From Gammaproteobacteria bacterium (GTDB taxonomy: Bacteria > Pseudomonadota > Gammaproteobacteria > Ga0077554 > Ga007554): 64,000 bases of DNA. Positions 9,251 to 17,171 of the stretch are shown here, one piece after another (position 1 is the first letter of the stretch; each line of letters opens with the position of its first letter). The translations under genes and the position numbers were made by a program. Under the pieces are notes generated by a model that was not told the origin of the DNA, made no database searches, and saw nothing but the letters and a program-made list of their open reading frames with translations. The stretch is taken from contig JACPOZ010000017.1 of NCBI GenBank assembly GCA_016191235.1, positions 1 through 64,000 of the forward strand, written 5' to 3'.

Positions 9251-12063
9251 GCAAGCGCGCGGCGCGGGAAAAACTCTCCCGCTACATCATCGGCATCGAC
9301 CTCGGCACCACCAACACCGTGGTTGCCTATGCTGATACCACCGCGCGCGGCAATCCCCCCATCCGGGTCTTCGAGATAGAACAATTGGTGGCCCTGGGCG
9401 AGGTGGCTGCACGACCCCTGCTGCCTTCGCTACGCTACCATCCCGCTCCCAGCGAGCTGGGCGATAGCGATCTGCAACTGCCCTGGCCCGAGCCGGATCT
9501 GAACTCCCAACTGCCACGCGGCATCATCGGCACCCTCGCCCGTGAACTGGGCAGCCAGGTGCCGGGCCGCCTGGTGGTGAGCGCCAAGAGCTGGTTGTCG
9601 CACACCGCAGTAGACCGCAGCGCACCGATCCTGCCGTGGGGCGCCGCGGAAGACGTTCCGAAGATTTCCCCCGTCGACACCAGCGCCAGCTATCTGGCCC
9701 ACGTTCGCGCCGCCTGGAATCATCATTTTCCGCAACATCCGCTGGAACAGCAGGACGTGGTCCTCACCGTGCCCGCCTCTTTCGACGAAGTGGCCCGCAC
9801 CCTCACCGTGGAGGCCGCGCGCAAAGCGGGCATCCAGAAGCTGCGTCTGGTGGAAGAGCCGCAGGCCGCCATGTATGACTGGCTGACGCGCCATCAGCAG
9901 AATCTCAGCGCCGCATTGGGCGACGCGCGCCTGGTGCTGGTATGTGACGTGGGCGGCGGCACCACCGACCTGACACTTATCAAGGTCACGCCCGGCGAAC
10001 ATGACCCGGAGTTCACCCGCATCGGCGTGGGCGATCACCTCATGCTGGGCGGCGACAACATGGACTTGGCGCTGGCCCATGTGGCCGAGGGCCGCATTAC
10101 CGCCTCCGGCACCCGCCTGAGCGCCGCGCGCCTGGCGCAACTGGTGCAGCAGTGCCGCCTCGCCAAGGAACGCCTGCTCGCACCGGATGCCCCGCAACGC
10201 CACACTGTCACCGTGCTGGGGACAGGGGCACGGCTGATCGGCGGGGCCAGCTCCACCGAGCTGACCCGCGACGAGGTGCGCCAGATGGTGGTTGAAGGTT
10301 TTTTCCCGCACGCTACGGCCAATGAACGGCCACAGCGCCTGCGCGGCGGGCTGGTCGAATTTGGCCTGCCCTATGCCGCCGACCCTGCCATCAGCCGCCA
10401 TGTGGCCGCCTTCCTTGCCCACCATGCGCACGCCGCGCGCGAGGCGCTAGGCGAACGCGCCCCACCCTCGGACACCCTGCCAATACCCGATGCAGTGCTG
10501 CTCAACGGCGGGGTTTTCCGCAGCACCACGCTGTCCGCACGGCTTTTGGAAATACTGGCCTCCTGGCGCAGCGCTGCACTGCACGAGCTATACAATGATC
10601 AGCCCGACCTTGCCGTGGCGCGCGGGGCGGTGGCCTATGGCCAAGCTCAACGCGGCACCGGCCCGCGCATCGGCGGCGGCTCGGCACGCAGCTATTTTCT
10701 CATCGTCGAACAGGCCGCGGACAAGAACCAATATGGCGTGTGCGTGCTGCCTCGCGGCACCGAAACCGGCACAGAGATCATACTCAAGGAGTGTACCTTT
10801 TCACTGCGCCTCGGCCAGCCGGTGCGGTTCCCGCTGGCCTCATCCACCGCCGACATAGCCTTCAACGCCGGTGATCTGGTGGACATCACCCAGGACGATT
10901 TCGTGCTGCTGCCACCCATCGCCACCGTTATCGACAGCAGCGCCGCAACCGGCGCGAACGAATTGCCGGTGCAAATCACTGCCCTGCTGACCGAGGTGGG
11001 CACGCTGGACATGCACTGCGTCGCCACCGACGGCAGCACGCAGCGCTGGAAACTGGAATTTCAATTGCGTGGCGCAGGCAGCGCGCCGCAGAGCATGGCC
11101 ACTGTCACCGACCTGCATCCCCGCTTCGGCCAGGCCGTACAACGCATCGAACACATTTATGGCGCACAGGCACATGCAGTGGAGAAAAACGAGATCAAAA
11201 AACTGCGCAGTGATCTGGAACAGCTGCTCGGCCCACGCGACGGCTGGGAAACACCCCTGCTGCGCGAACTGTTCGGCGCGCTCTGGGAAGGTGCCAAACG
11301 CCGCCGCCGTTCCGCCGACCACGAGCGCCAGTGGTTCGGTCTCACCGGCTATTGCCTGCGCCCCGGCTTCGGCTACCCGCTCGACGACTGGCGTGTGCAG
11401 CAACTGTGGAGCCTCTACCCTCAAGGCGTGCAATTCAGTCCCGAGGCGCAGACATGGGCCGAGTGGTGGACCTTATGGCGGCGCGTCGCAGGCGGACTCG
11501 ACGCAGCGGCGCAACAACACATCCTCGACGACATCGCCTTTTACTTGATGCCCGCCTCCCACAGCGGCCAAAAAAAACCGCCCGGCCCCAAAAAACTGGG
11601 CTACGACGGCATGGTACGACTCACCGGCTCTCTCGAACGCCTGCCCGCCACGCGCAAAGTCGAGGTGGGCGAATGGCTGCTGGAACGCCTGCAAAAACCC
11701 AGCGAAAGCGCGCAAACCTGGTGGAGCGTCGGCCGCCTGGGCGCGCGCGTCCCTTTCTATGGCAGCGCCCACAACGTCATCCCGCAAGACATAGCCAGTC
11801 ACTGGGTTGAACAAACCCTCACAGCTAACTGGAAAACCATCCCCACCGCCGCCTTCGCCGCCACCCTACTCTGCCGCGTCAGCGGCGACCGCTCGCGGGA
11901 TCTGGATAGCGAACTGCGTGAAAAAGTGGCACGAAAACTCGAAGCCGCCAAAGCCGCGCGATCCTGGGTGCAGATGGTCAGGGAGGCAGTACAACTGGAG
12001 GAGGCGGATGAACAACGGGTGTTTGGCGAAACCCTGCCGACAGGGTTGAAGTTATTGGCATAA
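9247..12063 (+). CDS. Hsp70/DnaK-like family protein with long C-terminal extension (DUF3731-like, 938 aa)
   Basis: GTG start overlapping previous stop (GTGA); YIIGIDLGTTNTVVAYA, LVCDVGGGTTDLTLIKV, LNGGVFRSTTLSARLLE; C-terminal ~350 aa extension (LWEGAKRRRRSADHERQWFGLTGYCLRPGFGYPLDDWRVQQLW). Confidence 0.9.
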   Translation: MSKRAAREKLSRYIIGIDLGTTNTVVAYADTTARGNPPIRVFEIEQLVALGEVAARPLLPSLRYHPAPSELGDSDLQLPWPEPDLNSQLPRGIIGTLARELGSQVPGRLVVSAKSWLSHTAVDRSAPILPWGAAEDVPKISPVDTSASYLAHVRAAWNHHFPQHPLEQQDVVLTVPASFDEVARTLTVEAARKAGIQKLRLVEEPQAAMYDWLTRHQQNLSAALGDARLVLVCDVGGGTTDLTLIKVTPGEHDPEFTRIGVGDHLMLGGDNMDLALAHVAEGRITASGTRLSAARLAQLVQQCRLAKERLLAPDAPQRHTVTVLGTGARLIGGASSTELTRDEVRQMVVEGFFPHATANERPQRLRGGLVEFGLPYAADPAISRHVAAFLAHHAHAAREALGERAPPSDTLPIPDAVLLNGGVFRSTTLSARLLEILASWRSAALHELYNDQPDLAVARGAVAYGQAQRGTGPRIGGGSARSYFLIVEQAADKNQYGVCVLPRGTETGTEIILKECTFSLRLGQPVRFPLASSTADIAFNAGDLVDITQDDFVLLPPIATVIDSSAATGANELPVQITALLTEVGTLDMHCVATDGSTQRWKLEFQLRGAGSAPQSMATVTDLHPRFGQAVQRIEHIYGAQAHAVEKNEIKKLRSDLEQLLGPRDGWETPLLRELFGALWEGAKRRRRSADHERQWFGLTGYCLRPGFGYPLDDWRVQQLWSLYPQGVQFSPEAQTWAEWWTLWRRVAGGLDAAAQQHILDDIAFYLMPASHSGQKKPPGPKKLGYDGMVRLTGSLERLPATRKVEVGEWLLERLQKPSESAQTWWSVGRLGARVPFYGSAHNVIPQDIASHWVEQTLTANWKTIPTAAFAATLLCRVSGDRSRDLDSELREKVARKLEAAKAARSWVQMVREAVQLEEADEQRVFGETLPTGLKLLA

Positions 12064-12064
12064 A

Positions 12065-12095
12065 CCCATTGTCCATTAACCCCAGAACCGTTCAC
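12065..12095 (+). repeat. Partial copy of the end of the MITE-like element at 17738-17858
   Basis: CCCATTGTCCATTAACCCCAGAACCGTTC versus CCCAGATTGTCCATTAGCCCCAAAACCGTTC. Confidence 0.65.
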
Positions 12096-12114
12096 TTAAT
12101 ATAGCTCACTTAAT

Positions 12115-12144
12115 GTAGGTTGGGTCAAGCGAAGCGGACCCAAC
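12115..12144. repeat. Short palindromic repeat GTAGGTTGGGTCAAGCGAAGCGGACCCAAC
   Basis: Inverted repeat read directly. Confidence 0.6.
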
Positions 12145-12444
12145 GTTGCACCCGTGACATTGTCACCTTTACGGTGAAGGGCATATTATCCCACCGTGAA
12201 AGTGGCAATGCCCTTTACGGGGACAAGGCCTGAAGCAATGTTTTTTGGACACAAAAATCCCAGCCAAGCAGGGGGAGTAAACAGAAGTTTCATCTGCCTA
12301 CACTGTCTTTAATTCGCGTGGCCAAAAAGACGTTTCCACCCTCGCTTCCTGTTCTGTGATTACACCGGCGCTTAGACTATACTTCGATCAAGGTCCAATG
12401 GGCTTGCCACACAAAAAGGACCTTACAACTGGAACGGGGGGACC

Positions 12445-13065
12445 ATGTCCAAGGATCAGACCAATGAAAACATCGCCCGGTGGAAAATCACCGCCGGCGT
12501 GGCGATCGCTTTACTCATTGTGGGCATACTGTACTACAGCCTGGAATCGGGCCTGATGGTAAGCAAGGTCTCAGTCCCCGGCATGGTGGAACTTGAATTC
12601 ACCGAACGCACAGGCCTCGGCTCCGTCACCAAGCCGGAGCAGGCCAGCGAACCCGCCCTGCGGACGAATCAGGCCCAGCTTGAACAGAAACTGGCCGAGC
12701 TGGAACAAAGACTGGCGGAGCGTGATACAGGTAGCGGCCCCCCCTTCGACGCAGGGACGATCGACCTCCCGCCACCAGCGAGCGTGCCCGCGCTCTACGG
12801 TCAATGGGCCAGTCCCCAAGGCCTATCTTACGTCATCCAGCAACAAGGCACCTACCTCACCATCCAGGAACTAAACCCTTGGCTGGGCGTCACTGCAGTA
12901 GGAGAAGGCACCATCAGCGGCAACCTCGTCAATATTTCCTACTCAACCGCCGCAGGCACTATCGGCCAAGCGAGATTACAAATCTCACCCGACGCCCGGC
13001 AGATGTGGGGCGAATCGCGCGACCTCACCACCGGCATCGTGGTGTCGATGCAAATGCGGAGCTAA
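12445..13065 (+). CDS. Hypothetical membrane-anchored coiled-coil protein
   Basis: 206 aa; N-terminal TM (VAIALLIVGILYYSLESG), coiled-coil QAQLEQKLAELEQRLAER, C-terminal unknown domain. Confidence 0.6.
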   Translation: MSKDQTNENIARWKITAGVAIALLIVGILYYSLESGLMVSKVSVPGMVELEFTERTGLGSVTKPEQASEPALRTNQAQLEQKLAELEQRLAERDTGSGPPFDAGTIDLPPPASVPALYGQWASPQGLSYVIQQQGTYLTIQELNPWLGVTAVGEGTISGNLVNISYSTAAGTIGQARLQISPDARQMWGESRDLTTGIVVSMQMRS

Positions 13066-13238
13066 CCGCCCGCATCAATTGGGGGGATTTTGAGTGCCCG
13101 GCATGGATAAAACCGAAGGTGTGCTAAAAAATGGGAAATGTCGCCAATAAAACGTAATTGGCATTGATTCTAAATAAAAAATATAGTTGGACAACGCGAA
13201 AGACTGCGGATCAAAGCAACCTTCGAGGGCGATAACGC

Positions 13239-14219
13239 ATGAAAGCAATTGTGTATGAAAGATATGGGTCACCCGACGTTCTTCAATTGAAGGAGGTCGA
13301 AAAGCCCACGCCCAAGAACAATGAAGTCCTGATAAAAACACATGCGACAACGGTAACATCCGGTGACTGGAGGGTGCGAAGTCTCAATGTGCCTGCCGGC
13401 TTCGGGCTCATCATGCGTTTGGTATTTGGAGTCTCACGACCAAAGCAACCCATACTAGGGTCGGAGTTGGCCGGGGTAATTGAATCGGTCGGCAAAGACG
13501 TAAGTAAATTCAAAGTCGGTGCCCCCGTTTTTGCGTTCAGCGATGCCTCCATGGGTTGTCATGCGGAGTACAAATGCATGGCTGAAGATGGGGCTGTGGC
13601 ACTAAAACCGTCCAATCTGACTTTTGAAGAAGCCGCAGCACTATCTTTTGGCGGAACAACGGCGTTGGATTTCCTCAGAAGAGGAAAACTTAAGAGCGGG
13701 GAAAGAGTGCTCGTCAATGGCGCTTCCGGAGCGGTTGGCACAGCTGCGGTGCAGCTTGCCAAGCATTTCGGGGCAATTGTCACTGGGGTGTGCAGTACCG
13801 CCAACGTGGAACTAGTGAGATCTCTGGGTGCCAGTCATGTCATCGACTACACCCAAGAAGACTTCACGCAGAATAGCGAAACCTATGATGTCATTGTCGA
13901 TACCGTCGGCACGGCCCCGTTCTCCCGTAGCAAAGCTTCGTTGAAAGAAGGAGGACGCCTTCTTATGGTTTTAGCTGGGCTGCCAGACATGCTTCAGATT
14001 CCATGGGTGTCGATGACGAGCAGCAGACAAGTCATCGCTGGGCCAGCCGCCATGCGGGTTGAAGATTTGCGTTTTCTCGCGGGGCTGGCTGAGGCGGGAG
14101 AATTCAAACCGGTTATTGATCGGCGCTATCCGTTCGAGCAGATCGCCGAGGCTCACCGCCACGTCGATACAGGACGCAAGAAGGGAAATGTCGTCATAAC
14201 TCTAGAGCATGACGATTGA
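13239..14219 (+). CDS. NAD(P)-dependent alcohol dehydrogenase / quinone oxidoreductase-like (MDR superfamily)
   Basis: MKAIVYERYGSPDVLQLKEVEKPTP...GASGAVGTAAVQLAKHFGAIVTGVCS. Confidence 0.88.
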   Translation: MKAIVYERYGSPDVLQLKEVEKPTPKNNEVLIKTHATTVTSGDWRVRSLNVPAGFGLIMRLVFGVSRPKQPILGSELAGVIESVGKDVSKFKVGAPVFAFSDASMGCHAEYKCMAEDGAVALKPSNLTFEEAAALSFGGTTALDFLRRGKLKSGERVLVNGASGAVGTAAVQLAKHFGAIVTGVCSTANVELVRSLGASHVIDYTQEDFTQNSETYDVIVDTVGTAPFSRSKASLKEGGRLLMVLAGLPDMLQIPWVSMTSSRQVIAGPAAMRVEDLRFLAGLAEAGEFKPVIDRRYPFEQIAEAHRHVDTGRKKGNVVITLEHDD

Positions 14220-14263
14220 ACATAGGAGCACTGATCACGTATGCGACCATCTGAGAGGACATT

Positions 14264-14318
14264 GTCCAACCCGGCGCTCAAGCGGACGGCTGCGCCGCCG
14301 CTTAGCTTTGCGTTAGCC
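14264..14318 (+). other. attC-like integron recombination site 1
   Basis: GTCCAAC...GCTCAAGCGG...CCGCTTAGC...GTTAGCC: R'' and R'-like cores, imperfect palindrome with an extrahelical base (GCTCAAGCGG vs GCTAAGCGG). Confidence 0.85.
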
Positions 14319-14340
14319 ATCAACAACAGAAGAACCAAAC

Positions 14341-15249
14341 ATGGCGATACCTGATTACCAGTCAATCATGCTTCCCTTGCTCCGCTTTGCCGAGGACGGT
14401 AATGAGCATTCGCTCCGGGAAGCAATCGAGGGTTTGTCCGAGAAGTTCGGGCTTACGGACGACGAAAAGAATGAGTTGTTGCCGAGTGGGCAGCAACCAA
14501 GATTCGACAACCGCGTGGCCTGGGCCAGGTCTTATATGAGCAAGGCGGCCTTGTTGGAAACCACGCGGCGCGGTCACTTCCGCATTACCCAACGTGGGCG
14601 GGAAGTTCTGTCAAAGAATCCAACCGAAATCAATGTGAAGTTCTTGGATCAATTTCCAGAATTTGTGGAGTTCCGCGCAAAACACCGGGAACGGGAAGAA
14701 ACTACAGAAACCACTGAAACAGAAACCCTTCAAACACCCGGCGAGCTTCTGGAAACCGCATATCAGAAACTGCGCGAAGATCTCACGGCCGAGCTTCTCA
14801 AATTCGTAAGGGAATGTTCCCCGTCTTTCTTCGAGCGCCTCGTCATCGACGTTCTCGTAAAAATGGGCTATGGCGGTTCCCGAAAGGAAGCCGGTAAGGC
14901 CATTGGCCGCAGCGGCGATGAAGGCATTGACGGAATCATAAACGAAGATCGTCTTGGCCTCGATGTCATTTATATTCAAGCTAAACGGTGGCAGGCTACG
15001 ATCGGGCGCCCTGAAATCCAGAAATTCGCAGGAGCGCTACAAGGACACCGCGCGAAAAAAGGAGTGTTCATCACCACTTCCGACTTCAGCCGTGAAGCCG
15101 GAGACTATGTAGCAAAAATCGATTCAAAGATCGTGCTCATAGACGGCGAGCAGTTAGCCCAACTCATGATTGACCATAATGTTGGGGTTACTCCTGTCAC
15201 ATCGTATGAAACGAAGAAAATTGACAGTGACTACTTCATTGAAGGTTAA
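14341..15249 (+). CDS. mrr: Mrr-like restriction endonuclease (type IV restriction), cassette-borne
   Basis: 302 aa; IPDYQSIMLPLLRFAEDG N-terminal winged-helix, FFERLVIDVLVKMGYGGSR...GRSGDEGIDGIINEDRLGLDVIYIQAKRW PD-(D/E)xK Mrr catalytic signature. Confidence 0.92.
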   Translation: MAIPDYQSIMLPLLRFAEDGNEHSLREAIEGLSEKFGLTDDEKNELLPSGQQPRFDNRVAWARSYMSKAALLETTRRGHFRITQRGREVLSKNPTEINVKFLDQFPEFVEFRAKHREREETTETTETETLQTPGELLETAYQKLREDLTAELLKFVRECSPSFFERLVIDVLVKMGYGGSRKEAGKAIGRSGDEGIDGIINEDRLGLDVIYIQAKRWQATIGRPEIQKFAGALQGHRAKKGVFITTSDFSREAGDYVAKIDSKIVLIDGEQLAQLMIDHNVGVTPVTSYETKKIDSDYFIEG

Positions 15250-15252
15250 GAC

Positions 15253-15339
15253 GGCTAACAACGCCATCAACTCGGGCAGTAAAAAGCGGCGCGCCTTCGT
15301 CGCCCCGCTTTTTACTGCCGGTTATGGCGAGCGTTAGAC
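15253..15339 (+). other. attC-like integron recombination site 2
   Basis: GGCTAAC AACGCCATCAACTCGGGCAGTAAAAAGCGG...CCGCTTTTTACTGCCGGTTATGGCGAGC GTTAGAC; R''/R' cores match consensus; extrahelical bases on one arm. Confidence 0.93.
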
Positions 15340-15343
15340 CTCA

Positions 15344-16057
15344 ATGGACGAATCGGAGCAGCTTGTAGAAAAGTACCTCTTGGCGCTCGGTCGGGGTGCT
15401 GTGGTTTTCGAACCAGACGGCAATATCCCGCCGGACTTCTCCCTGGACGGCAGCATTGGCGTTGAGGTGCGTCGCCTGAATCAGAACTACGAACGACCTG
15501 ATGGTTCAACGGAAGGGCTCGAAGAGTTGGCGATTCCATTGTGGCAGCGCTTGCAGAGAGTTCTGCCTGCGCTGGGCCCATCTATCGACGGTGAGAGTTG
15601 GTTCGTCTGCATGGACTTCCGGCGCCCAGTCGGCCAGCGGAAGCCGCTTCAAGCCAAGATTGAACAGGCTCTTCTCTCTTTCATGCACAGTACATCTAGA
15701 ACCGCCACAACTATCAAGATCACCCAAAACTTCGAGGTTGATCTGCTTCGTGCAGAGCAAGACCAAGGAAGCTTCTTTCTCCTCGGCGCAAGTAGCGACG
15801 ACGATTCTGGTGGGTGGGTCATGGGTGAGGTCGAGAAGAATCTACGACTTTGTCTTTCGGTGAAGGGGCGGAAGATTGCACCGTACCGAGACAAGTATTC
15901 AGAGTGGTGGCTTGTTCTTACAGACCACATTGACTACGGCATGGACTTGGAGGATCGCGAAGTGTTCAGAGCCAAAGTGATGCCGAATATTCAGCACGCC
16001 TTCGACAAGATCATCTTGATTGATCCGCGAGACCACGGCCGTGTGTTTGAGGTCTAA
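15344..16057 (+). CDS. Hypothetical gene-cassette protein
   Basis: 237 aa between two attC-like sites; starts 11 bp after the R' core and its stop codon lies inside the next attC R'' box. No recognised family. Confidence 0.75.
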   Translation: MDESEQLVEKYLLALGRGAVVFEPDGNIPPDFSLDGSIGVEVRRLNQNYERPDGSTEGLEELAIPLWQRLQRVLPALGPSIDGESWFVCMDFRRPVGQRKPLQAKIEQALLSFMHSTSRTATTIKITQNFEVDLLRAEQDQGSFFLLGASSDDDSGGWVMGEVEKNLRLCLSVKGRKIAPYRDKYSEWWLVLTDHIDYGMDLEDREVFRAKVMPNIQHAFDKIILIDPRDHGRVFEV

Positions 16058-16117
16058 CGAATAAGGATAAGATCGTGGATCGCTAAGGCGATCACGATCT
16101 ATCCTTATTCGTTATAA
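16052..16117 (+). other. attC-like integron recombination site 3
   Basis: GTCTAAC GAATAAGGATAaGATCGTGgATCGC TAAG GCGATCACGATCTATCCTTATTC GTTATAA: near-perfect palindrome with two unpaired bases on the left arm; the R' core is non-consensus. Confidence 0.75.
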
Positions 16118-16399
16118 ATTCTTTTCATTCTCTTTGTTGTGCCATATTCTTAATATATAGATAATTTCGTCGGCGACAAGGTAACGTACTGTATAGTTGC
16201 CTATATAAAGATCGCGGACTTGCTCTGGATCGGAAGCTTTCAAAACAGGTAGACCAATTTTTGGGAATTGCTTCAGCTTATCGATGCCCTCTTGTAAATC
16301 TATCGCTATTCGACGAGCAGCGAATGGGTTTTTAACCTCGACAAATTCCACCACTCTTTGGAGATCATCGATAGACTCCGGCGAATACCTTATTTTCAT
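16112..16399 (-). CDS. ParE/RelE-type toxin
   Basis: 95 aa MKIRYSPESIDDLQRVVEFVEVKNPFAARRIAIDLQEGIDKLKQFPKIGLPV...DLYIGNYTVRYLVADEIIYILRIWHNKEN. Confidence 0.9.
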   Translation of the reverse strand: MKIRYSPESIDDLQRVVEFVEVKNPFAARRIAIDLQEGIDKLKQFPKIGLPVLKASDPEQVRDLYIGNYTVRYLVADEIIYILRIWHNKENEKNL

Positions 16400-16662
16400 A
16401 ATTTAGGTGGCGATTTACGATCATTGGTGCCCCAACTATTCAGCCAGGCATTCACATCCTCTTCATTAATGGATTTACCTGCCTTTATGGATTCAAGCGC
16501 TTCGAGGGTATCTTGCCACCTTGAATCTTCCACGGACTGCCTCGCAATAAACTCTTTAATAGCTTGATTAATAATATAGTTTTTGCTCCTATCAAGCTTT
16601 TTGGAAAGGGCCTCCAGGGGTTTTTCCACATCGTCAGAGATCCGAATACTCGTAATACTCAT
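16396..16662 (-). CDS. Ribbon-helix-helix (CopG/ParD-type) antitoxin
   Basis: 88 aa MSITSIRISDDVEKPLEALSKKLDRSKNYIINQAIKEFI; overlaps the toxin start by 4 bp. Confidence 0.88.
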   Translation of the reverse strand: MSITSIRISDDVEKPLEALSKKLDRSKNYIINQAIKEFIARQSVEDSRWQDTLEALESIKAGKSINEEDVNAWLNSWGTNDRKSPPKL

Positions 16663-16734
16663 AAACTAGCCTCGATGTAGTGAATTGTATTACATATTAG
16701 TACGGCCAGGTCAGGATAGCCAGAGGAATTTATA

Positions 16735-17165
16735 ATCGGGATAGGGCGACGCCTCACGGCGCCGCTCCCCCCACACCACCGGCCATACGGGTCACGGTAC
16801 CACGGCGGTTCGATGAATATATTCCTACCTCGCCACCAGGGCGGGCAGCCCCCTACTGCTAAAGTACCTCGCTGGCAGAGCCGGTGTGAGCGCCGGGGTT
16901 TTCGATAGCCGCCACGGGCCATGCGCCGATTTGCTGGTGTGCCAGATCACACTGTCACTCCACGCTTGCGCAGTTCCCGGTAACCGGCTCGGCCCCATTG
17001 CTTCCATTGATAGCAGCGTAACGGGCAAAGTATCCATTTGTCGATATCGCGCAGAGGACTCAGCACTTCGGCGATGCCGAAGTACGCTTTCTAGCCAAGC
17101 AGGGTTTCTCTCAGCTCCGCAATGATATGGTCCAAACGGCGGCCTCGTGTACGACGGGTCAGAGC
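16735..17165 (-). pseudogene. Group II intron remnant: reverse transcriptase/maturase C-terminus plus intron 3' end
   Basis: Across frames: RGRRLDHIIAELRETLLG / KAYFGIAEVLSPLRDIDKW / YRELRKRGV / HTSKSAHGPWRLSKTPALTPALPARYF-S-GLPALVAR; followed by ..GAACCGCCGTGGTACCGTGACCCGTATGGCCGGTGGTGTGG..CCCTATCCCGAT intron-end-like sequence. Confidence 0.75.
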
Positions 17166-17171
17166 CCGTAT

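Noticed and set aside
9430-10431. 333-aa minus ORF antisense to the second Hsp70
   Set aside because: Shadow frame; the + strand protein carries all the Hsp70 motifs.
12150-12235. Nested palindromes (AGGGCAT...ATGCCCT, CCACCGTGAAAGTGG) downstream of the Hsp70 operon
   Set aside because: Could be a terminator or decayed repeat but lacks a clean stem with T-tract; insufficient to call.
16112-16740. TATAAATTC shared by attC3's end and the intron 3' flank as a target-site signature
   Set aside because: Nine AT-rich bases in opposite orientation; likely chance.
16659-16922. 87-aa minus ORF ...PPWYRDPYGRWCGGSGAVRRRPIP
   Set aside because: Translation of the structured group II intron 3' region rather than a real protein.
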